This document shows positions 42,248 to 52,246 of a stretch of DNA of 64,000 bases, piece after piece. The notes under the pieces were generated by a model. It was not told where the DNA came from, did no database searches, and was given only the letters and a program-made list of their open reading frames with translations. Every line of letters begins with the position of its first letter. The first letter of the stretch is position 1. The translations under genes and the position numbers were made by a program. Source of the DNA: Candidatus Pseudobacter hemicellulosilyticus (GTDB lineage: Bacteria; Bacteroidota; Bacteroidia; Chitinophagales; Chitinophagaceae); the NCBI GenBank assembly GCA_029202545.1, contig CP119311.1:3162001-3226000 (forward strand). The letters run 5' to 3'.

Positions 42248-44086
42248 ATGCGAAGACATTTTGTTATCGGTTGCCTGTTCCTCCTGTCCTTTTCCGCCCT
42301 GAATGCCCAATGGCGTATCCAACCCAACTCCCTGGTAACAGACTGGGCCCGTAAAGTAAATCCTGAAAATGCCTGGCAGCAATATCCCCGGCCACAGTTG
42401 CAGCGGGCTTCCTGGATGAACCTGAATGGGCTCTGGGACTATGCCCTGACGGAGAAGAACAAACCCGTTCCTGCAAAATACCAGGGGAAGATCCTGGTCC
42501 CTTTCTGCATTGAATCCGCCCTGTCCGGGGTAAAAAAGACCTTTCTTCCGGAGAACAGGCTGTATTACAGGCGTGAGTTCAGCCTGCCGGCCAACTGGAA
42601 CGGCAAAGCCATCCTCCTGAATTTTGATGCGGTGGATTGGGAAGCAACGGTATGGATCAACGGCGTAGTGGTTGGTTCGCACAAAGGCGCCTATGATCGT
42701 TTTACATTTGATATCACTCCTTATCTCAAAGCTGGTAAGCAGGAACTGGTGGTGGCAGTAGCTGATCCATCCAGTGCAGGCACGCAGGCCCGTGGAAAGC
42801 AGCAGCTTCCCCAGCAGGGTATCTGGTATACGCCGGTGAGCGGGATCTGGCAGACCGTCTGGCTGGAAGCAGTGGAAAAAGAAGCCTGGATCAATGAGCT
42901 GCGGGTTGTTCCCGATATTGATAAAGGAGTGGTGACCATTATCCCGATCGCCAACAGGCCTTTAAGACCTGCCTACAAGGTCAATATCACCCTGCTGAAT
43001 GGCGGTAATAAAGTGGCTTCGGCCGAAGTAGCTGCCAACAGGGAAATAACCATACCTGTTGAAAAGGCAAGGTTATGGTCTCCCGATGATCCTTTCCTGT
43101 ATGACCTGCGTGTAACACTGCTGGACAAAGAAGGGAAAGTGCTGGATGAGATAGACAGCTATTTTGGTATGCGTAAGATCAGCCTCGGAACCCTCAACGG
43201 CTATCAGTATACCTTCCTCAATAATAAACCCATCTTCCAGTATGGAACACTGGACCAGGGCTGGTGGCCCGACGGACTGCATACACCTCCTTCAGAAGAA
43301 GCGATGCTGTTTGATATTGTAAAGACCAAAGAGATGGGCTTTAATATGATCCGTAAGCATATCAAGGTAGAGCCGGACCGCTGGTACTACCACTGTGATA
43401 AAATGGGTATGCTGGTCTGGCAGGATATGCCTTCCGGCATGGCTGTTGAAATGAATGGGACAGAAGAAAAACCTTTTCACCTGCAGCATGTAGGGAAGAA
43501 CGGACCGGACCTGTACCGCGATGGGGAAAGCGCCGCCCAGTTTGAATGGGAACTCAGGCGTATGATAGACCTGCACTACAATTTCCCCTCCATTGTTACC
43601 TGGGTGCCGCTGAACGAAGGCTGGGGCCAGTATGCAACGGTCAGGCTGTCCAATACCGTAAAAGGACTGGATCCCACCAGGCTGGTCAATGCAGTTAGCG
43701 GCTGGGCCCTTCGCCCGGCAGGGGATATGCATGATATACATACTTACCAGACCACGGTAGAAGTGCCTCCGGCGCCCCTGGACCGGGCCAGTGTGATTGG
43801 CGAGTTCGGAGGCATCGGTTACCCCATCCAGGGACATCTCTGGAATCCCAATATGCGCAACTGGGGCTACCAGACCTACCAGACAGCAGAAGAGTTGCTG
43901 CTACAGTACCGGCACAAGTTTGACCAGATCCTGGACATGAAAAAGAACAAGGGACTGTCAGCTGCCGTATATACGCAGACAACGGATGTGGAAGGAGAAG
44001 TGAACGGCCTGATCACCTACGACCGGCAACTGATCAAGATCCCCGTGGATACCCTCCGCGCTATTCACTCCGCATTAAAAGACTAA
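42248..44086 (+). CDS. GH2-family glycosidase (locus C, second)
   Basis: 612 residues from ATG 42248, chosen because it gives a signal peptide MRRHFVIGCLFLLSFSALNA; in-frame codons upstream (from 42158) do not. The sugar-binding domain (about 40-200) includes RLYYRREFSLPANWNGKAI and VWINGVVVGSHKGAYD. An Ig-like domain and the barrel follow. Catalytic candidates are E457 in PLNEGWG (acid/base) and E519 in IGEFGG (nucleophile). At this length it is a short GH2 related to beta-galactosidase/glucuronidase-like enzymes; the exact sugar is unknown. First gene of the rightward locus C operon, 48 bp before susC. Confidence 0.9.
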   Translation: MRRHFVIGCLFLLSFSALNAQWRIQPNSLVTDWARKVNPENAWQQYPRPQLQRASWMNLNGLWDYALTEKNKPVPAKYQGKILVPFCIESALSGVKKTFLPENRLYYRREFSLPANWNGKAILLNFDAVDWEATVWINGVVVGSHKGAYDRFTFDITPYLKAGKQELVVAVADPSSAGTQARGKQQLPQQGIWYTPVSGIWQTVWLEAVEKEAWINELRVVPDIDKGVVTIIPIANRPLRPAYKVNITLLNGGNKVASAEVAANREITIPVEKARLWSPDDPFLYDLRVTLLDKEGKVLDEIDSYFGMRKISLGTLNGYQYTFLNNKPIFQYGTLDQGWWPDGLHTPPSEEAMLFDIVKTKEMGFNMIRKHIKVEPDRWYYHCDKMGMLVWQDMPSGMAVEMNGTEEKPFHLQHVGKNGPDLYRDGESAAQFEWELRRMIDLHYNFPSIVTWVPLNEGWGQYATVRLSNTVKGLDPTRLVNAVSGWALRPAGDMHDIHTYQTTVEVPPAPLDRASVIGEFGGIGYPIQGHLWNPNMRNWGYQTYQTAEELLLQYRHKFDQILDMKKNKGLSAAVYTQTTDVEGEVNGLITYDRQLIKIPVDTLRAIHSALKD

Positions 44087-44134
44087 ATAACCCTTAATTA
44101 ATACTTTGTCTAACGATTGTAAAGTAGACCCATC

Positions 44135-47100
44135 ATGAAAAAAAAGCTACTCTTTTTTCTGTTCCTGCTCATGTTGTATGGAACAGGCTGGGGACAGGAA
44201 CTGTCCATCCAGTCGCAGCTTATTGATACCATTGACCGCCAGCCCCTGGTAGGCGTAGGTATTGGCATCAAAGGCAGTGCAAAGGTCACGCTGACCAACA
44301 AAGAAGGCCGCTTCACCCTTACGGCATCGCCACAGGATATCCTGGTATTTTCCTACATCGGCTACCAGACCCGGGAAATAGCGGCGCGCCTGGTGGCCGG
44401 TATGCCGGCTATTGAAATGGTCCGCAAGGACCAGAAGCTGGCGGAGGTAGTGGTAGTAGGCTATGGTGTGCAGCGCAAAGTTTCCAGTGTAGGCTCTATC
44501 ACGGCTGCATCGGGTAATGAGCTGCTGAGCAACGGCAATATGAACTCCGTTTCCGAAGCCTTGCAGGGCAGGCTGAACGGTGTGGTGGCCATTAACAGCA
44601 CCGGTAAGCCCGGCAGTAACACAGCTGCCATTTATATCCGGGGTAAGGCTTCCTGGAATACGGTCAGCCCGCTGGTGCTGGTGGACGGCATTGAGCGGAA
44701 CATGAATGATATTGACATGAACGAGATAGAATCCGTATCCGTGCTGAAAGATGCCTCGGCTACGGCGGTCTATGGGGTCCGTGGCGCCAACGGTGTGATC
44801 CTGGTCACTACCAAAAGAGGCACCAACCAACGGGCCAAAGTAAGCTTTACGGCCGGTCTTGGTTTAAAGCAGCCTACGGCCAGGCTGAAATGGGCCGACT
44901 ATGTCACTTCTATGGACATGTGGAATGAAGCGGCTGCCAACGACAAACAATGGGATAAGCTGATCCCGCAATCCACCATAGACGCCTGGGAAAACGCCTA
45001 TGCAACCGGCAATTACGGCCCTTACAATGAAGTGTTCCCGGAAGTGGACTGGTATAAGGAAATGCTCCGGAAAGTAGGCATCTCCCAGAACTATAACCTG
45101 AACGTGCGTGGGGGAAGTGAGAAGATGAACTACTTCTTCTCCATCGGATCTCAGAACGATGGCGATATCTACAAGATTGAAAAGCAGAAAGATTTTGACC
45201 CGAGGAATTATTTCAAAAGATATAACTGGCGCTCCAATTTTGATTTTAAAGTTTCCAGATCAACCGTAGTATCCATCAACGTGGCCGGCAAGATGGGGTA
45301 TATCAATGAGACCGGCGGTCTTCAGAATTACACTTTTATCATTCAGGCGCCCAGGAATGTATTCCCCATCAAATACAGCAATGGTTACTGGGGTGATTCA
45401 GAAGAGCTGGGTTATAATATCCTGTCCAATGTTTCAGAGCGCGGCCAGCGTATAGAAAAGCAGTACCAGGGCTGGTACGATTTCTCCATCAAACAGAAAC
45501 TGGATGGACTGGTCAAGGGGCTCTCCGCCAAGGTAGCCGTATCCTATAACCAGTTCTCCGGTACAGAATCCCTGCTTTATAAAGGGGGTATCCAGGGACG
45601 GACGGAGCTGGAATCCAGGACAAATGTGATCCGTTATTTCAAAAAATACGATTATGCCAATCCTATTATCGGCGCTGACGGCCAGATCACTTACCCGCTG
45701 ATCCGGGAAGTGCGGCTGCCGAATGTACAGACCTCGGAAGACCTGCCGGTGCAGGCCAGCTATGATAACCTGATTGCTGCCGGTCGCAGGCTTTACTATG
45801 AATTGTCACTTGGCTACGACCGTAAGTTTGGGGATCATAGGGTAACAGGCCTGGCGCTGGTGAACCGTCAGGTGATCGAGAACAAAGTATCGGGCGCCAA
45901 TAAGATGGAATTCCCGGCTTATACGGAAGACTGGGTAAGCCGTGTAACCTATGGCTGGAAGGACCGCTACCTGGCGGAGCTGAACATGTCCTATACCGGT
46001 TCTGAAAAATTCGCCCCCGGCAAACGTTTCGGTTTCTTTCCTTCCTTCTCCGCAGGCTGGCGGGTGTCTGAAGAGCCCTTCATCCGGAAATTCGCGGAAG
46101 ATTATCTCACCAATTTAAAGATCAGGTATTCCTACGGCAAGGTAGGCAGTGATTTTGGCGCCCCTCGCTTCAACTATATCCAGCTGTACAATTCCAGCGG
46201 CAATATCGTGCTGGGCAATACGCAGGCCGTGAATTTTGGTCCGCTGTATACAGAAGGCAGTACGGCCAATCCTTATTCAACCTGGGAAATAGCCCTGAAG
46301 CAGAATATTGGCGTGGAGCTGGAACTGTGGAACAAACTGGAGATGACCCTGGACCTGTTTGATGAACAGCGGACAGGCATCCTGATGACGCCCCGCACTA
46401 CGGCTTCCTGGTTTGGGACCGGTCTTCCTTCCATCAATATGGGCGCTACCAAGAACCACGGCCTGGAACTGGGCCTGGGATGGACTGACCGCCTCAGTTC
46501 CGGCCTGCGGTACTGGGCCAAGCTCAATGTAGCCCTGAGCGAGAACCGTATTGTGGACCGCGATGACCCGTCCGACCTGGCCGCTCACCTGAAAGATGCC
46601 GGCAAGCCCATCGACTGGCAGAGCCGTTACCTGGCTGTAGGCAACTACGGCAGTATTGATGACGTATACAACTATGCGCAAACGGCTATTGCCGGCGCCA
46701 CGCCCGGCGGTATCATTCCCGGCGACCTGGTCTATATTGATTACAACGGCGACGGGATCATTGAAGCCAATGACAGAGTAGCCGTAGCTGAAAAGAATTA
46801 CCCGCTGACCACCTATGCGCTGGATCTCGGGTTCAGCTATAAAGGTTTTGAGGTGGGCGCCATGCTCTATGCACCACTGGGCGTATACAAGCTGCAGTTT
46901 GACCAGTTCCTCTGGGATTTTCCGGTATCTACTGTGAAGGCGCAACCCAATACCCTGGACCGCTGGACGCCGGAGACGGCCAATTCCTCCGGGGTGATCA
47001 GACCGGCCACTCATTTTGTACGCAACCATAACAATGTGCAGAGCACTTTCAAATATTCTGACTATTCCTATTTGCGGCTGAAGAATGTACGCATCAGCTA

Positions 47101-47278
47101 TGACCTCCCCCGGAACCTGCTGGATCCTATTTCCATGAGCAACTGCCAGGTCTATATAACAGGCAATAACCTGCTCACCTGGTCAAAAGTGGATTCCCGG
47201 GTAGACCCCGAAACCGGTGTGGCAGAAAACTATCCGATCGTTCGCACCTATACCATCGGTATCAGGGCTTCATTCTAA
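44135..47278 (+). CDS. SusC-like TonB-dependent transporter (locus C, first pair)
   Basis: 1047 residues with signal peptide (about 1-20, ending GWG). A carboxypeptidase-regulatory-like domain (about 25-95) leads to the TonB-box-like AEVVVVGYGVQRK. The plug contains LVLVDGIERNM and SVLKDASATAVYGVRGANG, and the beta-barrel ends in RTYTIGIRASF. No STN domain. Its SusD partner starts 12 bp downstream. Gene order suggests uptake of the main oligosaccharide of this locus. Confidence 0.95.
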   Translation: MKKKLLFFLFLLMLYGTGWGQELSIQSQLIDTIDRQPLVGVGIGIKGSAKVTLTNKEGRFTLTASPQDILVFSYIGYQTREIAARLVAGMPAIEMVRKDQKLAEVVVVGYGVQRKVSSVGSITAASGNELLSNGNMNSVSEALQGRLNGVVAINSTGKPGSNTAAIYIRGKASWNTVSPLVLVDGIERNMNDIDMNEIESVSVLKDASATAVYGVRGANGVILVTTKRGTNQRAKVSFTAGLGLKQPTARLKWADYVTSMDMWNEAAANDKQWDKLIPQSTIDAWENAYATGNYGPYNEVFPEVDWYKEMLRKVGISQNYNLNVRGGSEKMNYFFSIGSQNDGDIYKIEKQKDFDPRNYFKRYNWRSNFDFKVSRSTVVSINVAGKMGYINETGGLQNYTFIIQAPRNVFPIKYSNGYWGDSEELGYNILSNVSERGQRIEKQYQGWYDFSIKQKLDGLVKGLSAKVAVSYNQFSGTESLLYKGGIQGRTELESRTNVIRYFKKYDYANPIIGADGQITYPLIREVRLPNVQTSEDLPVQASYDNLIAAGRRLYYELSLGYDRKFGDHRVTGLALVNRQVIENKVSGANKMEFPAYTEDWVSRVTYGWKDRYLAELNMSYTGSEKFAPGKRFGFFPSFSAGWRVSEEPFIRKFAEDYLTNLKIRYSYGKVGSDFGAPRFNYIQLYNSSGNIVLGNTQAVNFGPLYTEGSTANPYSTWEIALKQNIGVELELWNKLEMTLDLFDEQRTGILMTPRTTASWFGTGLPSINMGATKNHGLELGLGWTDRLSSGLRYWAKLNVALSENRIVDRDDPSDLAAHLKDAGKPIDWQSRYLAVGNYGSIDDVYNYAQTAIAGATPGGIIPGDLVYIDYNGDGIIEANDRVAVAEKNYPLTTYALDLGFSYKGFEVGAMLYAPLGVYKLQFDQFLWDFPVSTVKAQPNTLDRWTPETANSSGVIRPATHFVRNHNNVQSTFKYSDYSYLRLKNVRISYDLPRNLLDPISMSNCQVYITGNNLLTWSKVDSRVDPETGVAENYPIVRTYTIGIRASF

Positions 47279-47289
47279 AAGCGATAAAG

Positions 47290-49137
47290 ATGTTATCCAA
47301 AAAATACAGCAAATTAATATACCTGGCGCTGCCTGTGCTGCTGCTCTGCCAGGGCTGCGAAAAATACCTTGATAAATCTCCTGACCTGGGTCTTTCCGAA
47401 GATGCCGTGTATAAGGACTATACCACTGTCAGGGGGTTCCTGGACGTTTGTTTCAATTACCTGGACCATATTACTTCGGCTTATTACAATGGCAATGAGC
47501 GGGCTTACCCAGGCATACTTTCCGATGAAATGGCTACCACGGACAATGATTCCAAAGCCCTGCTGATCCATTCCGGTAACTGGCTGCTGACCGCCAAAGA
47601 CGCCACTTATGAATTGGGTGTAACAGGAACCACACCCATCAGCAATGCCTATAAGGCCATCCGCATTGCCAACCTGGTACTGGCCAATTATACCAGGGTG
47701 CCGGGGATGACCGCCGAGCAAACCAATGAGATAGTAGGACAGGCGCATTTTTACAGGGCCTGGTTCTATTTTGATCTGCTGAAACGGTATGGCGGTATGC
47801 CCATTTTTGATAAGGCTTATGTGGGCGACGGGGATGAAGATGTGCCCCGCGTATCCTATCATGAATCACATGCCTGGATGATGCAGGACATTGAAGCGGC
47901 TATTTCCATGCTGCCTGCGGGCTGGGATGACGCCAATACCGGCAGACCCACGAAGGTGGCCGCCATGGCTTTTAAATCAATGGCGGAATTGTATGATGCC
48001 AGCCCCCTGATGCAAAACGGGCTGCATGCTACCAGCAATATGGGATACGACCAGGAACGAGCCAAAAAAGCAGCGCAATCGGCTTCGGCCCTGCTGCGGT
48101 TCATTACAGAAAATACCCAGCTGGGCTACCGTATGGCCACCGCTGCTGAGTATAAGAACATCTTCTACTTCACCGCACCGCCGCACAGCGTACCGGAATA
48201 TCTCTGGTACAACCGCAAAGCCACCAATGATATGAAGCGCACCATCCGCAATTTCTGGCTCTACGCCAGCCTGGCGGAAGGTACCGGCCCGGAAGGCGCC
48301 AGCATCTGCATGCCCACGCAGAACATGGTGGATCTGTTTGAGAAAAAAGGACCGGATGGTAATTACTATCCCATCCAGCATAGTGCCGCACAGTACAATG
48401 GCCAGGAGCCTTTCAAAGACCGTGATCCCCGCTTTTATAACAATATCCTGACACCCGGCACCCAATGGGGATATAATGTACAGACGCCGCTGTACATCAC
48501 CACCTATGCAGGTGGCGCGGCCGACCTGGAGATCAAAACCCTTTCACCCAGCAACAAACGGCAGACAACGGGTTATCTCTGCAAAAAATTCCTCTGGCCT
48601 GAAGCCAACCGCTATACTGCCCAATGGGCCAAATACCGGTACATGACCTGTTATATCCGGATGGCGCAGATCTACCTGGACCTGGCGGAAGCCTCGTTTG
48701 AAGCAACGGGCAGCGCCACGGCCAAAGTGGAAGGCTGTGAGCTGTCGGCCCTGGAAGCCCTGAACATAGTGCGGAACCGGATCGGCATCACCGATCTGCC
48801 GGCAGACATTGCTGGTAATCCGGACCAGTTCCGGGAGGCCTATCGCCGGGAAAGGGCCGTGGAGCTGATGTTTGAGCACCACCGCTGGTGGGATATCCGC
48901 CGGTGGATGATTGCGCAGGACCTGTTCAAAGCTACCTATCCTATCAAGGGGATGATGGCCACGCCCACTAATCCCAATCATGAATCGGTAGCCAACAAGA
49001 GTACGCTCACCTATACTTTCCAGGTGACGGACGTAGTGCCGGAGATCCGCAATTTCCAGCTGCGCAATTACTGGTATCCCTTCCCGCAGGCCGATGTAGC
49101 TTCTTTAAAGAACTTAATTCAGAACCCCGGATGGTGA
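47290..49137 (+). CDS. SusD/RagB-like glycan-binding lipoprotein (locus C, first pair)
   Basis: 615 residues, lipoprotein signal ending LCQGC (C23), then EKYLDKSPDLG. SusD features are GQAHFYRAWFYFDLLKRYGG, AMAFKSMAELYDASPLMQ, RRERAVELMFEHHRWWDIRR and a C-terminus ending NLIQNPGW. Pairs with the transporter just upstream and is followed after 22 bp by the second SusC. Confidence 0.95.
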   Translation: MLSKKYSKLIYLALPVLLLCQGCEKYLDKSPDLGLSEDAVYKDYTTVRGFLDVCFNYLDHITSAYYNGNERAYPGILSDEMATTDNDSKALLIHSGNWLLTAKDATYELGVTGTTPISNAYKAIRIANLVLANYTRVPGMTAEQTNEIVGQAHFYRAWFYFDLLKRYGGMPIFDKAYVGDGDEDVPRVSYHESHAWMMQDIEAAISMLPAGWDDANTGRPTKVAAMAFKSMAELYDASPLMQNGLHATSNMGYDQERAKKAAQSASALLRFITENTQLGYRMATAAEYKNIFYFTAPPHSVPEYLWYNRKATNDMKRTIRNFWLYASLAEGTGPEGASICMPTQNMVDLFEKKGPDGNYYPIQHSAAQYNGQEPFKDRDPRFYNNILTPGTQWGYNVQTPLYITTYAGGAADLEIKTLSPSNKRQTTGYLCKKFLWPEANRYTAQWAKYRYMTCYIRMAQIYLDLAEASFEATGSATAKVEGCELSALEALNIVRNRIGITDLPADIAGNPDQFREAYRRERAVELMFEHHRWWDIRRWMIAQDLFKATYPIKGMMATPTNPNHESVANKSTLTYTFQVTDVVPEIRNFQLRNYWYPFPQADVASLKNLIQNPGW

Positions 49138-49159
49138 TCCTTTCCTAAACAACTTAACG

Positions 49160-52100
49160 ATGAAAAAATTATTTATAAAAGGATTTGCCGTGTTATTCCT
49201 GAGCTTGCTGCTGGTAGATGTAACAGCTCAGCAGCAGAAAGAGGTGAAAGCAAAAAAAGAGACTGCCGTCCTGAAAGGCAGGATCGTGGATGATAAAGGT
49301 AACCCGGTAGCCAATGCCTCCATCACCAGTGGTGAAGGCGCCATTGTACATTATACGGATAAGAACGGCCATTTCCGGTTCCAGGCCAAAAGCGAAATTG
49401 TCCTGCTGATAGAGCATGCCGGTTTTGAGCCGGTGACCATTGACCTGAAGGAGCAGTCGCTCCCGGGTGAACTGGTATTGATGAAAGCTGCGCTGCTTAC
49501 CGGTACAGGTGATTGGAGAGAACGGCCTGATGGTGGGCCCACGGTGCAGCGTTATTTCACTGGCGCTATCAGCAAGGTGCAGATGGACCTGGTCAAAAAA
49601 TACCCGGACCTCACCATCAATAATGCCATGCAGGGACAGGCTTCCGGCCTGATAGCCCGGCCCAACAATGGCGGGATCGGCTATAACAGTGCCGACCTGT
49701 TCATCAGGGGAAGGCATGGCATGGGAGATAACCAGGCCATGGTGGTCATTGACGGTATCCAGCGGCCGATGGCTGATATCACCCCTGAAGAAATTGAATC
49801 CATCGAGATCATGAAAGATGCGGTGGCCAAGATCATCTTTGGACCGGCGGCAGCCAATGGCGTGATCAATATCCGCACCAGGCGCGGCGTAGCCAATAAA
49901 GGTATTATCAGGGCCACCGTGGAATCCGGCGTCATGCAGTCCGACCGTGATCCCGAATACCTGAACGCCTATAATTATGCGCAGCTGTACAATGAGGCCC
50001 GCCGTAACGACGGCATGCCGGACTACTACCTGCCCTATCAGCTGGAAGGCTACCGGAACAGCAAGGGCAACAATGATCTCTTATATCCCGATGTGGACTG
50101 GTATAATTATTTTATCGGGCCGCAAAGCGCTTACCGGAAAGCGGCGGTTGAATTCTTTGGCGGTAATAAAAATGTCAAATACGCCATGGTTGTGGGTTAT
50201 ACCGGTTCCAGCGGCCTGGAAAAAGTGGGCAAGCGGTCGGACCTGAACCGGCTGAATATCCGTGGTAACCTGGACATGATCATCAATGAATACATGACCG
50301 CCCATGCTGATGTAGCCGGGCGTATGGAGATCAAGGACTGGGGCAAGGTGGATGGCGCTGGTATCTTTAATACCATTGCCACCCGTAAACCCAATGAATA
50401 TCCTTTTGTCATTGATGCCGCCGCTATCGGGCTGGCGCCGGGCGACGACGGGATACCGTATTTTGGCACCAGCGATCGCTATTCGGATAACCTGTATGCC
50501 GACCTGACCTACGGTGGCAATACTTCGGAGCGGTATATCAACAGCCAGACCAACCTGGGGCTTGATTTCAACTTCAATAAATTCCTGAAAGGATTTAAGG
50601 CCGGTGCTTATATCACCTTTGATAACTACAGTTACCTGCTGCAGCAATTGTCCAATACTTATCCTACCTATGCCGTGCAGCCCTACCTGGATGCGTCCGG
50701 ACAGGAGCAGCTGCTATTTACCCAGAAGCGGAAACTGACCCTGGAGAAAGATCAGCTGATCAATAACAATGAGATCCGGAGGACCAACGGCTGGCGGGCC
50801 AATATCAGCTATGAACGCAGCTTTGGCCAGCATGATCTGTCCGCTGCTGCATCCTACCGGTATTTCAAGGATGAGCGCAAAGGACTGGTGCAGGATGTGA
50901 TAGAAGCCAACTATAACCTGCGCCTGAACTATATGTATGCAAAGAAGTATATCCTGGAAGCGGATGCTGCGTATATGGGATCCAATAAGTTTGTGGACGA
51001 CCAGAAATATTTCCCTTCCGGCGCTGTCGGGGCGGCCTGGATCATCAGTGAAGAATCCTTTTTCAATTTTTCCCGTAACATCGATTTCTTAAAATTAAAG
51101 ACCAGCTATGGTATCCTGGGCTTTTCCGCCAATACGGCTGCGGACCTCTACAGGAGCGCCTGGCGGGAGAATAGCACCATCGGGTTCAATGAGCAGAACG
51201 TCAGCCAGGTCTATATCACTTCCCTCACCCGTGTGGGTAATCCTGACCTGCGCTGGGAAAGCGCCCGTGAATGGAATATAGGACTGGAAGGTATCTTTTT
51301 CAATAAGCGGCTGAGCGGTGAGCTTAATTATTTCTCCGAAAAACGCAAGGATATCATTGGGGTGGGCGAAGCACTCTACAATGCCTACATCGGCAACTAT
51401 ACCAAAATGGTGAATATGGGTTCGGCCCAGAACAGGGGACTGGACCTGCAGCTGACCTGGCAGGAAAAACGCACCGGTGATTTCAGTTTTGCGGCCGGGC
51501 TGAATATTACCTATTCTAAGAGCAAACTGCTTGCCTGGAACGAGCTCAGTAATAAAGAATCCTACAGGCAGGCGGTAGGGCAGCCGGTTGGCGCCCTGTT
51601 TGGACTACAGGCGCTGGGCCTGTTTGGCAAGGAGGTGAACCTGAAAGATCATCCCTTCCAGACCTTTGGTCCTTACCAGAATGGTGATATCGCCTATGCT
51701 GACCTGAACAACGATGGCGTCATTGATTCAAGGGATGAAACGGTGATCGGCAACGATTTCCCGTCCTGGACCTTTGGCGCACATGTGGAGCTGCAATACA
51801 AACAATGGGGATTGTATGTGCAGGGCACTGCGGAAGCGGATGTATCCCGTTTACTGAACAGCACCTACTACTGGAATACCGGCGAAGGAAACTATTCGGC
51901 CATGGTGCTGGATCGTTACCATGAAACGGCCAATCCCAATGGCAGCTACCCGCGACTGACCACCACCAATGGGGCCAACAGTTACCGGAACTCCAGCTTC
52001 TGGCTGAAGAACAGCGCTTTCTTCCGGCTGAAAAATGTGGAACTCAGCTACACGTTTGTGAATAGGAATGGTGTTGGCTTTTATAAGCGGCTGAAGCTGT

Positions 52101-52228
52101 TTGCCAGGGGGACCAATCTTTTGTTGTTAACCGGCTTCAAGGACCTGGATCCTGAACGCCCGCTGGCAGGGATCTACAACTATCCTACTTACAGGGGGCT
52201 TACCGGAGGATTAACTGTTAGTTTTTAA
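49160..52228 (+). CDS. SusC-like outer-membrane transporter without a recognisable TonB box (locus C, second pair)
   Basis: 1022 residues with signal peptide (about 1-23, ending DVTA). The regulatory-like domain (about 38-110: LKGRIVDDKGNPVANASI) is followed not by the usual VVVGYG-type TonB box but by LTGTGDWRERPDGGPTV. The plug is still present (MVVIDGIQRPM, SIEIMKDAVAKIIFGPAAANG), as is the beta-barrel ending in LTGGLTVSF. Coupling to TonB could use a diverged box or be weak; the sequence cannot say. Its partner SusD begins 18 bp downstream. Confidence 0.92.
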   Translation: MKKLFIKGFAVLFLSLLLVDVTAQQQKEVKAKKETAVLKGRIVDDKGNPVANASITSGEGAIVHYTDKNGHFRFQAKSEIVLLIEHAGFEPVTIDLKEQSLPGELVLMKAALLTGTGDWRERPDGGPTVQRYFTGAISKVQMDLVKKYPDLTINNAMQGQASGLIARPNNGGIGYNSADLFIRGRHGMGDNQAMVVIDGIQRPMADITPEEIESIEIMKDAVAKIIFGPAAANGVINIRTRRGVANKGIIRATVESGVMQSDRDPEYLNAYNYAQLYNEARRNDGMPDYYLPYQLEGYRNSKGNNDLLYPDVDWYNYFIGPQSAYRKAAVEFFGGNKNVKYAMVVGYTGSSGLEKVGKRSDLNRLNIRGNLDMIINEYMTAHADVAGRMEIKDWGKVDGAGIFNTIATRKPNEYPFVIDAAAIGLAPGDDGIPYFGTSDRYSDNLYADLTYGGNTSERYINSQTNLGLDFNFNKFLKGFKAGAYITFDNYSYLLQQLSNTYPTYAVQPYLDASGQEQLLFTQKRKLTLEKDQLINNNEIRRTNGWRANISYERSFGQHDLSAAASYRYFKDERKGLVQDVIEANYNLRLNYMYAKKYILEADAAYMGSNKFVDDQKYFPSGAVGAAWIISEESFFNFSRNIDFLKLKTSYGILGFSANTAADLYRSAWRENSTIGFNEQNVSQVYITSLTRVGNPDLRWESAREWNIGLEGIFFNKRLSGELNYFSEKRKDIIGVGEALYNAYIGNYTKMVNMGSAQNRGLDLQLTWQEKRTGDFSFAAGLNITYSKSKLLAWNELSNKESYRQAVGQPVGALFGLQALGLFGKEVNLKDHPFQTFGPYQNGDIAYADLNNDGVIDSRDETVIGNDFPSWTFGAHVELQYKQWGLYVQGTAEADVSRLLNSTYYWNTGEGNYSAMVLDRYHETANPNGSYPRLTTTNGANSYRNSSFWLKNSAFFRLKNVELSYTFVNRNGVGFYKRLKLFARGTNLLLLTGFKDLDPERPLAGIYNYPTYRGLTGGLTVSF

Positions 52229-52246
52229 ACCCAAAGCAGCAAACAA

